DNA of 64,000 nt from Orthonyx spaldingii (Eukaryota; Chordata; Aves; Passeriformes; Orthonychidae), in the NCBI GenBank assembly GCA_013397795.1, contig VZTJ01004697.1, positions 662,649 through 726,648 of the forward strand, in the 5' to 3' direction. Position numbers and translations under genes: made by a program. Positions 51,641 to 62,011 of this stretch are shown piece by piece. Within the stretch, counting starts at the first letter, position 1. The number at the start of each line of letters is the position of its first letter. Under the pieces are notes generated by a model. That model worked only from the letters and a program-made list of their open reading frames with translations. It was not told the DNA's origin and did not search any database.

Positions 51641-52230
51641 GTGAGTTTGGGCAGCCTGGCACAGCTGATGCCAAAGGCCTCATATGCAGAACAGCATATT
51701 AATATGCATGCAGCCATGCTGATGATGTCACTTATGTTTAGTGTGGAGGCAGGTAGTCATTTATTTTAACCCAGTGCAGTTGTTCTGCCTTTTTATTCAC
51801 TGCTGCTTTGGCAAATTTTGACCTGTAGTAGGACTTAACAACAGAAAATGAGACTTCTGAAAACTGGTCTGAATATTTCCTAAAATATGTGTCTAAATTC
51901 CAGAGTTGTTTTGAATCTGGCACTGTTTGAAAAAGTTATCCAACCGCTTTTTGGTGGCCAGAGGGTTAATGAGTCCTGCTTGCAAGTGAAGAGGTTGTTT
52001 TGATGCTGTGTTGGCAAAGTGAATGCTGGACCAAGTCATCAGTGCTATGAATTTTGTCACCATTGAGCTCAGTGGATTTTTGTTAATTTGCACAGCCAAC
52101 ACTCAGTGTCAATGTTTATTAATTGCTGAATTTGCATTCTTCTCTTCCAGTTATCCTTTATAACCAATCAGTTAGGCAATTTAAGTGTCTTAATCAGATC
52201 ATAATGCCATTATTTTGACTCTCTTTGCAG
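51641..52230 (+). other. KCNQ1: KCNQ1 intron 5 (0.59 kb)
   Basis: The shortest intron in the window, with GT-AG borders. No repeat or other element is recognisable. Confidence 0.95.
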
Positions 52231-52371
52231 GAACTGATAACTACACTCTACATTGGATTTCTGGGCCTGATTTTTTCCTCTTATTTTGTGTACCTGGCCG
52301 AGAAAGATGCTGTAAATGATTCTGGAGAAACCGAGTTTGGCAGCTATGCAGATGCCCTGTGGTGGGGAGTA
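52231..52371 (+). CDS. KCNQ1: KCNQ1 exon 6: S5, turret and pore helix
   Basis: The exon is 141 bp, in phase at both ends, with acceptor CTTTGCAG|GAACTG and donor GGAGTA|gtaagt. It encodes E261 to V307: S5 (ELITTLYIGFLGLIFSSYF), the extracellular turret, and the start of the pore helix FGSYADALWWGV. The turret reads NDSGETEF where human has NESGRVEF, so R293 is E and V294 is T. The N289-x-S291 sequon for N-glycosylation is kept. The donor is preceded by GTA, giving a tandem GTAGTAAG, but the gtaagt site is far stronger and gives the family sequence. Confidence 0.97.
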
Positions 52372-54527
52372 GTAAGTATAGCAATTTCACACATTAACAT
52401 TGTCCAATGTGAAATAAAATTCAAGCAAGCATGGAGTAAGAACAGCACTTTGAAATGGCTTCTTATGGCTTCAATACAAATTCTCATTTTGTAATTCTGT
52501 GACGCTACAAAAATATTGTAGAAGATCAGTAGTTTTATTTGGTATTTACAGTCTTATGTGATCTAAAGTAGTCAAATTACATATAAGAAATTGTAGAAAC
52601 ACATGTTCCATTTCTTTATCCTGTCTTCCCTACTGGTACGGTGATTACTTCTTGCTACCTTTCTCATGGTAGTGTTCAGCTGTCTAAGGTGGGAAGAGTC
52701 TTGCCAAATCAGGGCTAGTTTTTTCTAAGGGAGCAGTGCTTAGGCTTTCTTTGTCCATCTTTTTGTTGGGTTGGATTTTTTCCCTTAAAATTGTTATCTG
52801 TGTTTTGCAATTTGACCTGTGACAGTAATTCCCAGTTTATTCAGAATGGACTAATTCTGGAGCAAGAAGCATACTTAGCAAATCCAGGCACAGGACTCTT
52901 CTAAGGTGTTTCTATTGCTTTGGGAGCCACAGAGTATCCTCACACAGCATTTGTTGTGCTGTGGTGACACATCATCTTGTTTAGTGATTTCTCAGGTTTA
53001 TTTTAAGATGCTGCCACATTTCGGTGTAGACGTAGCTTTACTTCTGCTAGTAAAGTTCTCCTTTCTTGATGTTGCTAGTGACAATTGTCTCTGTTTTCAT
53101 TTATTTTATGTACTTACTAGTGTGGCAGCTCTATTCTGGGATTATATTTTCTAAACATTTTAATTTTGCTGCTTCTGCTAGTAACTATTGCCTCTTTCTT
53201 TCTACATGATACACAACACTTGGTTGGCAATTTTGTTCTGGGATTTCCCATCTATAATTGTTCCCGTTTCCTTTTCCTATTGCAGTTCAAAGAAAAGTAC
53301 TTTTTGGAAGCTATTTTTCCTTATCATTAGCACTTAAGCCTTTTGGCTTTTTAAATGGCTTTTAAAAACTGATTTCATTCTATTAGTTTAATCAAACTGT
53401 CATCAGTAAGTGCTACAGATCTTTAAAATACATAGACATCACTAATGATAACATGCTCACACTTTCAAAATGTGCTGATCTTCTAGAGCTTTTTCTTTGC
53501 TGCTTTAAATCAAAAGGCATTGTTTCTCTTTTTTTGGTTAAAAATAAGACTAGCTAACAAGTCTTCTGTATAGAAGGATTAGGACTAACACCTCCATTTC
53601 ACTAATAATAATATCTAAGAATATATATTAAGAAAAACTTTTAATAAGCCTCTGTGTGTGTGTGCTTATATAGTCTTCTCTTTACAAACTACCACTTGCT
53701 GTTTCAGGAAGGAAAGATGGATTGATGAGCAAATGTATTGCAGGTCTCCTGGTGCTGAAATGCATCTGCAGTCCTTTTTGAATACAACAGGTTTTGTTTT
53801 GTTGTATTGTTTTGCTGCTATGATCTGCTGCAGAATTCTTTCTTCTTGCTGTCTGCCATGGTTAAATACAGGCTTTCTTAAGACCAGAAGACATACTGTG
53901 TAGCACAAGAAAGTAGCTTTCTGTCAAGTAGCTTTTTCAATGCTTTCATGTCATTATGGCATTTTTATTTTCCACTACAGTGGTCAGATGACTCAGTAAT
54001 TAACAGTGGCAGATGTAGCTGCATTTAAAAACACATGCTGTCATTGGCGTTGCCATTAAAAATTGAGTATGTGACAGACCAGATTGGCTTACTGAAAATA
54101 CAGTAAAACCTCCCATAGAAGCAACACGATCTGTCAGGATATTGAAATATTCTCCTTTCAGGGAATTATTGTTCAGTTAATAGGCGTGCCAGTTATTTTG
54201 TCTTCCTATTTACAATAAACTTATTTAATCAATACATTTAATTATGATGATATTTCTTCTCTGTTGTAGCTTCTATTGTGTTGCAGCATGCCACATGAAG
54301 TGTGAGACTGCATTCAACGAGCACATAATGTAATTTCTTTAATATTAAAAGCAGAATTAGGTGTCCTCATTCTGCTCTAGCACACTTCCACTAACTGCTA
54401 AAAAGATGTAACAGAACAAAACTGAGATGGATTCAGGTCCATCCATTTCTGATGTCTTGACAGTGTAATGTTCTTCATGCTTTCTGCTAGGAAAAAGCCC
54501 TGTAAAGTTAGGACAGAAGAAGTTAGC

Positions 54528-54687
54528 CCACAGAAGCTATGGATGCCCCATCCCTGGAGTGTCCAAGGCCAGGTTGGATGGGGCTCTGAGCAACCTGGTC
54601 TAGTGGAAGGTGTCCCTGCCCATGGCAGGGAATTGGAATTAGGTGGACTTTAAGGTTCCTTCCAACCCAATTCTTTGATTGTGTGAA
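54528..54687 (+). repeat. CR1 LINE 3' fragment (160 bp)
   Basis: The fragment begins at CAGAAGCTATGGATGCCCCA and includes AAGGCCAGGTTGGATGGGGC, AGCAACCTGGTCTAGTGGAA and CCCTGCCCATGGCAGG. It ends TTCCTTCCAACCCAATTCTT with decayed terminal repeats. It is strongly 5'-truncated and on the same strand as the gene. Confidence 0.92.
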
Positions 54688-57600
54688 TAACGTGGAGGTC
54701 AGAAGGATTCTTCCCAATGAAGGTCTCAAACTCATACAAAAACCTTCTCAAAGTGTTAGATCTCAAAAGTTTCGGTTATGTTTAGCCAGAATTTTCTGAA
54801 TCACTTAAACACCACAAATTCTGGGCAATGAAAACCTGTCTCAGTCTGTTTTGAGCTGCACGTGCAGAAGAGGATAATTCACAGCTCCTGTCTCAAATAC
54901 CATTGTAAATAAGTGATCTCACTTCTCTGAAAGTGCACTTACCTGACATAGTAGAGAATGCTTCAAAAGTCCTTGACAGTGTTTTCTCACTCTCCAGCAC
55001 TGCTATTTTGTTATCTCAGTCTATGTGTGCACTGCTAACCAAGTTCTTTGGACAGCAGTAACAGGATATGGAATATAGCTGAAGTAAACCATATAAAAGG
55101 TCTGTGTTACCACAACTAAACTGCATCTGGAATTGGGTACTTTCATATTGCTGTGCTTTGCTGACTATAGGCATATCCCTAGGGCACACAACTTGTAATT
55201 AAATGTTCTTCATTGTCATTGTTGTTATTTATAAGTCTATATTGCTTTTCCATTTTCATATGTCAGTTTGGCCTCCTGGGCTTTATTTGAATTTCCTTGA
55301 GAACTCAGGGCTGTAGCTTTGCCATGTCAGTTATGGGCTTCTTGAAGAGACCTAAGGTTACCTTATGGCATAAAGAGTTGTGTGTATTATTGCTGGTTTT
55401 GAGTGCAGTGCAAGCTGTATAAATTCTGCCAGTGGCAGGATATCTGTATGTCTTTCAAAACCAGGTTTAGTGTTAGCAAGTAAAATAAATGTAATGTGAT
55501 GCATCTTTCAGTTCCTCAGTGCCAGTATTCAAAATTAGTCTGCTTATGTTGTCCTTCATGTCCAGACTGGTATTTTTAAAGACCTAATATAGATTCAGGA
55601 CCTATAAAACCAAGAATTCATTAAAAATAATTTTTTTTTTAAAGATGCTTAAAAAAAACATGATAAATGTTTTCATTGAATCTGTCAGAGATGACCACCT
55701 TCGGAAAGCGTTACCTGCTCACTGTCTCTGGGGGTTCTGTGGGTTTTAGTGTTTGTTTGTGGGTTTTTGTTTTGTTGTTGTTGGTTTTTTCTCCCCTTCC
55801 CTCTCTCCTTTAGCATTTGTTTCAATCCCATCTCAGAGCAACTGAGAGGAGCTCTTCTTTTGATATGCACTGAATGAATACACAATTTCCAACCTTCATA
55901 TTGGAACAAGCATGCCTCAGCAAGACTCTGCTACCAGTCTCTTTGATCATGAACACTATTTCCAAAAGCAATTATCGAATATAGCCGTGCATGGATATTT
56001 CTCTGTGCCTTTTGCTTTGAATTGAATCAAGCAGTTTTATGCAAATAACAGATTTACTTAAGATTTCTTGTTCCTTTAAATATTACAGCTTAGAAGATAG
56101 GCTGTCTCACTAAGGACCAAATTCAACAAAACATTTACAAGTTTGCTTACTCCTAAGCATACATAAAACCATGTCCTATTTAGCAAAGCCCATCAGTATG
56201 TGCTAAATGTAAATTGAAAATCAAAACTGGGGGCAAACTTTGCTGAAAAGTTACAGGAAATACCACTCAAAACTGCACATGCATAGAACTTTTGCGAAAT
56301 TAAAAGTAATCTGACTTATAGAATAGTTGCACATAAATTTAAAAAAATAGCTTTATGGAAAGGGATCTTGTGTTATTCTGAACCCTTTTTCCCCATCTTC
56401 TCATTTGAAAAAGCTGTTGAGAACTGTACACTGACAGAAGGGGACATGTCATTTTTAGTTTCTGTATTGTTTACAAGTCCAGTTTACCAACTATCGACCT
56501 GTTACATCCTTTTGTTTTTTTAAAATTCTGATATTGGAGATAATGTGTTTGGGTTTTGTGGGTGAGTTGTTTATTTTAGGAATTGTTGGAGCAGGGGTTG
56601 AAAGATGAAGATATTTTTTTAATGCTTTTTGCAAGGCATTTCTTTGTTTTGCAGCTGCCTTCTCATCTCTGAGCTTTAACTCCATGAGCAGTTCCAACTA
56701 CATTTTATTCTCATTCAATGAAGTCTTGTGGGGTAGATGTGAAGAAACTTTTTAAAATTGTTACTTGCAAAGTATAGATGTAGATATTGTTACACCTAGG
56801 AATTCTTGTATTTTGCAGCTTTTCAACTCTCCAAATTCTTGCAAGGTACACAGCAAGGATTTCATAGACAGAACATCCTCACTTACCTGCTTAGTTTTCT
56901 ATGCTCACTTTAGCCTGATATAACCTAAAATAAAATCCTTCCCCTACTCAGTGCTGATGCACATTACTATTTCTTCTTTCTGCGTGGGTTTTTGCTTTAT
57001 ATTCCCTCCTTCAGACTTTTGATGCATATTTAATAGGATCAACATTAGTCTTAATACCAAAGACTGTGATGATGTTCATCAGATCAAAGTTCTAAAATAG
57101 TCAGTGGATGAATATGATTTTGTTCCTAATTAAAGCAATTGTTTTACAGGCTGCTTTTCAGTGAAATTTAATGTGTGAGCCCTTGTATCAATTTAATTTC
57201 ATTATGCCAACATGTTTACTATGCTAGAGTAGAAGTTGAGTCAGTATTTCCATTATAATATCCTATTTTACAACTGTAAAATTAGTATTGTGCTCTTTAG
57301 GGAGTGTTAATCTGGCTGTAAAGAATGATTTAAGGCAGAAACTTGGCATGCAAGGTTTCAACAGTATATATTTTGGGAAAAAAGAAAATGTAATTCCAGA
57401 ATACAATGCATTTGTAGATAGTTTAGAGTTATGTGGGCAGAGGAAAATGTTAACTTTAAATGCACATTTTAATTTGCAATCCAATTTCCAAAGTGATTTG
57501 TTTTTAAAAAACACCTCCTAAAAAAACCACAGGAAATACTTTTTTTTTGTGTTACTGATGATTCATATAAATCAACTGAGAAGGAAGGGGCAGGGATGTG

Positions 57601-59137
57601 GTGGGAAAGGGGAGACAAATACTTAGATGTATCAGTTCTTCTTCAGTTATACTTCAGTCAGCTCAGAAGTAGCTATTTCTTTTCACATTTCTAGTTAATG
57701 TGTGTATTACAACACAATTTTAGGACTGTAACACAAAATAGTTGATAACATTTTTCACTTACAAGGATTTATACATTTTTTTTCAAAACCAGAAGCATAA
57801 ACCAATATTTATCTGGTATTACATCTCTCAATCTTTTCTGTAAGAAGGTGTTGGAGACCATAACTTTCCCATAATTATATTTCCTTTTTTATACCATATT
57901 TTTGAATGTGAAATTGTAATTAGGCTTTAGGATTTTATTTTCAAGCCACCCTCCTATGGAGGTAAGGCGATAGCATCACCCTTCAGTCCCTCATTGTGAA
58001 TTAGGATGGAATTTTAATAACAATTTCAGCATTACAGGCAAAGATACTTGGGTAGTTAACTAACCCATATAATACTGCTGTTGGGTGTGAAACAATTTTC
58101 GAAACAGGCCACATTTTGAAAATTGGTGTTAAAAATTGAAAACTAGTACTTGGATATTCTGAGTATCAGCAATCGGCAACAAACTTTGATTTGCAACCCA
58201 ATTTCCAACGTCACCATCTCAAGCAGCTAAAGTTGCCCCTTTGTCATATGTCTGACTGGCACATGATGGGTGCTTAGAGGGTGGGCAGTTCTGGACAAGG
58301 TGGAGATGGCCTTTGTGTGTGACTGTGGGACTAACATCTGTGTCCTGGGCAGCTGAAGCCCACAGTGTCATAAGAGAGTCTGACCACCGAACGATTGAGC
58401 TGTACCTCAACTGCTTGAGAGCTCCATGTGGTTTCCCATGCTCTGATTTGGTTAGCCTTCCTCAAAGTCACAGATAAAAATCTCCCTAATTTACCAATTC
58501 AGAAATAGCTGGTGACATAGGTGAATTTAAATTGCTCTCAGATGCCAAATGTATCCTTTTGCTTCAAACAAATACATTTTTTCCTTGAGCTCATGCAAAT
58601 AATGACTGATTATGCTTTGTTATGCTACATCACTATGGTGGTAATCTTTACTTCAGGGTTCTGAAAGGCAAATTCAACAGATGTTTCCTGAATGTGTGCT
58701 TTAAATTATCTGTTCTTGCTCTCAGTGTTTTATATGAATTGGTGATTCATTAGACTGTTTGCAGGGTCTTTACTGCATGGAAAATTCGCTGCTTCTCTTG
58801 CTATTTATACCAACATTATCTCTAGAATGCTTCATGCCTGACCCCAGTCACAGTGCCTGGTTACAGTAGGTGTATGCTCTTTCCATGCAACAGTCCCGTG
58901 ACATTCTCAGCAAATGTCTCCTGCTCATAAACAAAATCACCAGTTCAGAGCTGTTGGCAGCCTTTCCCTAAGGAAAGTGTGTACATGAGCAGCAGGCAAT
59001 CCCTACCCCAGTAACTTCATATGCTGCACAGTTGGCTCAGCCATGAAGACTTATGTTAATTGTTTTACTTTGCAAGATTTTAAACATGTCTTTTGTTGTA
59101 ATTCAATTTTCTGTATGTCTTTCCATCCAGTATTAGG

Positions 59138-59225
59138 TGGGGAAACAAACCTGGAGGGAAGAGTTACCTTGCTTAATGTCACACGGGCTGACAGTGGGAC
59201 AGTTAGGAATGCAGCTAATGCTTCT
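59138..59225 (+). repeat. Fossil MIR/L2-like tail upstream of exon 7
   Basis: The order GGGGAAACAAACCTGGAGG, GAGTTACCTTGCTTAATGTC, ACACGGGCTGACAGTGGGAC, then AGTTAGGAATGCAGC parallels the MIR/L2 tail (GGGGAAACTGAGGC, GTTAAGTGACTTGCC, AAGGTCACACAGC, AGTGGCAGAGCTGGGAAT). It is old and diverged. The right end is about 90 bp from the exon 7 acceptor. The assignment is by eye from remembered consensus. Confidence 0.45.
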
Positions 59226-59315
59226 TTGAAATAAATTCAAAAGAGAAGAGAGAACATCTACCCGAAAGTGCCATGTTAACACTTGCTGTAATGCCCTCTA
59301 TATTTCTCTTTGCAG

Positions 59316-59426
59316 GTGACTGTTACAACTATTGGCTATGGAGATAAAGTGCCACAGACCTGGATAGGAAAGACAATTGCATCTTGTTTTTCAGTGTTCG
59401 CAATCTCATTTTTTGCACTGCCTGCG
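59316..59426 (+). CDS. KCNQ1: KCNQ1 exon 7: selectivity filter and S6
   Basis: The exon is 111 bp, in phase at both ends, with acceptor CTTTGCAG|GTGACT and donor CCTGCG|gtaggt. It encodes V308 to A344. The potassium selectivity filter TTIGYGD (residues 311-317) is intact. After it come KVPQTWIGKTIASCF and S6 (SVFAISFFALPA) with F339 and F340, which lie at the KCNE1 contact, and the first two residues of the PAG hinge, P343 and A344. Human V324 is I here. A minor open frame continues past the donor into the intron, but the GT site and the exon 8 match show that the exon ends here. Confidence 0.98.
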
Positions 59427-61915
59427 GTAGGTTATCTTGTACTTTTACGACAATTTGATGTTGATTCGTTAGTCATGAGAGGGAACTTCTGTTATTGATT
59501 CTTTAACCTTTCATTTAACCTGGTGTAATGTAAGCTTTGTATTAAACTTCGATATTGTAGTTGAAATTTATGTAGCTTGTAGAAACAAAAGAGCTTCTAG
59601 AAGTAGCTAAGTAAATATGCAGTGGTTTTTCTATGCAACACTAGATTTGAGAAGGATTTGTGTTTGAGAAAGAGATGTTTAATTCCAAGTACTTTTTCCT
59701 GCCTATCTCAGAAGCGTAAAGGAAATTATTTCTAATTGCTTTTTAGCAATGACTTAGCGATGTTTTGGTTTTTTTAAGGCATTCGCTCATAGTTCACTCA
59801 ACTGATTAGGTCCAAGGTGAATTGGAGAATTCTCATGCACGTCCTTCTTCTAGAAAAGCTTCCCAAAAGAAGTCACTGGCAGGAAGACAGCAATCAGCAG
59901 TCAGAGACACTGATGCAGTTCTTTGCAAAATTAGTATTTATCCATGGCCAAAGTCCCGTTTTCAGAAGTGACCTAGAGCTGACCTTTTAAAGCTATTATG
60001 GCACTTTGTTTGCACTGAAAACAGGTTCCTGAGTGTTTTCAAACAAGAAACAAGGCACTTGAGTACCAAGGGTAAATTCAGAATCAGCAAATCTTGGACT
60101 GGGGTTTGTAAACCCAAATATTCAGTGCCAAGGGTAGTTAAGGGTATGGTTTTCTCAAATTTAGCAATACTGCTGAACTGTACAGTTAAAATGTTTGTTC
60201 CACCTGAAACATGCTGTTTAAATGTTTATTTTTTTCAGTGGCACAAGCAGTTGTGTTAGCAGATGTTGGTGTAGTTGTAACAGAAGTGGTGGGAATGGTA
60301 CAGAATAGATAAGAATACTTTTATGCTAGTACCATCACAAAAATTCTTCACAGCATGAAATAGCTACTAAACTCCAGTGGTCTTTTAAAATTAATTGCCT
60401 ACTTTAAAGGTACATAACCTTTTGTAGAGGAGGATAATTAAATGTAGTTTTTTAAGCTCTTCAGCATCAGTTTTCCTTTAAAGCATATGTTTCCCCCCCT
60501 TCTCATTCTAATCTCTTCCACTTATATTTTAGAAGAGAAATCAGGTAAGTGAAATGATCTGTATGGAAAAAGACAAAAACTACTTTTTTGACTGAAGAGT
60601 GTTTGTGGTGGGCTGTTTGGGTTTTTTTGGGGTTTGTTTTGTTTGGTTGTTTTTTTGAAGTCAGACTAAAACACCACAAAAATGTTCTACAAATGGTTGT
60701 GTAGCAGCCATGCCTTCACAGCCGTGCTTTATGTTTACCTGTCAGATTTCCCTAACCTTTGCTGAAGTAGAACAATCACCCCTCTATTAGCGGGATTTTC
60801 TTTACTGAATGAAGTTGTTCCTGTGAGTTGGCCCAAGGGGGAATTCGGAGTTTGAAGCTCTGTTGCAGGCTGTCGTGTTGGCGTTTTAAGAAAGAGGATC
60901 TGTCTGAGATCACAGCCAGAAGTAATTGTAGTGGCTAAATGCAACTGGTGTGGGTTCTGGATCAGGCAATGATTCTTCATTTCACAAATATGTGGTGTTT
61001 GAGCATCATCACCTCTTTGATCTTTACTAAATGAACATAATAGGAAGGGCATTTCATGTTCCTTTCAAAATATTTGATGATTAATAGAGTTCTTAGAGGT
61101 TGAGCCAAGATCCCTGGCTGCTCTGATGCCTTCTACTATATGTAGAAAAAGATTTATGCTTTCCTTGAGTAGGTGTAATCATGTAAACTGATTTATAAAA
61201 GATTTCATTTTTACCTGTGTTACTAAAACTTGTGTTAAACATGTCTATAACTGTGAAAATGACCATATAAATGGTTTGCTCCTTACTTAAATTTGGATCT
61301 CACAGCTATACTGCATTTGGAGTCTAGTTTGGGTTTTATACCGTCTGGTGCCATTAGTCCATGTCCCTTGTCCTGAGAATTAGATGACTTTGTGTTCAGC
61401 TTAGTTGACCATTTCGAAATATGCCTTTTTCTCTTCTTCGTCCTCTTTCCTCACTCCCACCCACCACGGATTAACATATGGAAATAGAAATTACCATACC
61501 ACAGTTAAAAGGTCTAATGAGTTACATCATGCCCTGTCAAAGCTTTATTTCTCATAAAAAAGAAGTTAAGCCTATCAGGTTGATTTTTGTTTCCCTATCC
61601 TGTTGTTCCCATATACAAGCATTTGTGAGACTTTTAGAGGGTATGAAATATCATTTCTGTTTCCTCTTTCAGGTCTGAGTCCAGCAGGCTTTGCATCAGG
61701 GCATGATAGCATTCACAGTTTGCTTCAGCAAGTAATAATAACTGAGACTAAAAATTTCACTGTATTAAGTCATTTCCTCTAAATAATTAGTTGGGTTTTA
61801 TGATGCTGAATAGAAGTTTATTAACACAACATAATTTGGCAATTTTATGTGTGGTTCTTTCCCTTCACTCTTAAAAAAAAAAAAAGAGAAAAAAAGGTGT
61901 GTTTTCTTTGCACAG
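59427..61915 (+). other. KCNQ1: KCNQ1 intron 7 (2.5 kb)
   Basis: A GT-AG intron. It contains a G/T-rich stretch at 60601-60656 and ends with A-rich sequence (61873-61895) just before the acceptor. No exon, repeat family or RNA gene is otherwise recognisable. Confidence 0.94.
61873..61895. repeat. A-rich tract just upstream of the exon 8 acceptor
   Basis: Thirteen A, then GAG, then seven A, ending 20 nt before exon 8. Only a short pyrimidine-rich stretch, GTTTTCTTTGCACAG, lies between it and the splice site. Confidence 0.9.
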
Positions 61916-62011
61916 GGAATTCTTGGTTCAGGCTTTGCCCTAAAGGTACAACAGAAACAAAGACAGAAGCATTTCAACCGCCAAATCCCAGCTGCTGCCT
62001 CACTCATACAG
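61916..62011 (+). CDS. KCNQ1: KCNQ1 exon 8: end of S6 and start of helix A
   Basis: The exon is 96 bp, in phase at both ends, with acceptor TTTGCACAG|GGAATT and donor ATACAG|gtactg. It encodes G345 to Q376: the hinge glycine, the S6 end ILGSGFALKVQQ, the basic KQRQKHFNRQ stretch, and IPAAASLIQ at the start of helix A. All 32 residues equal human as recalled. The LIQ begins the IQ-type calmodulin-binding motif that exon 9, outside the window, would complete. Basic residues here take part in lipid regulation and gate coupling in the family. Confidence 0.98.

Larger units (their letters stand above)
52372..59315 (+). other. KCNQ1: KCNQ1 intron 6 (6.9 kb)
   Basis: A GT-AG intron containing a 3' CR1 fragment at 54.5 kb and a fossil MIR/L2-like tail close to exon 7, both listed separately. 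A T/G-rich stretch is at 55733-55800. The rest (52400-54500, 54700-59100) is AT-rich and shows no exon or RNA gene that I can recognise. Confidence 0.92.
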
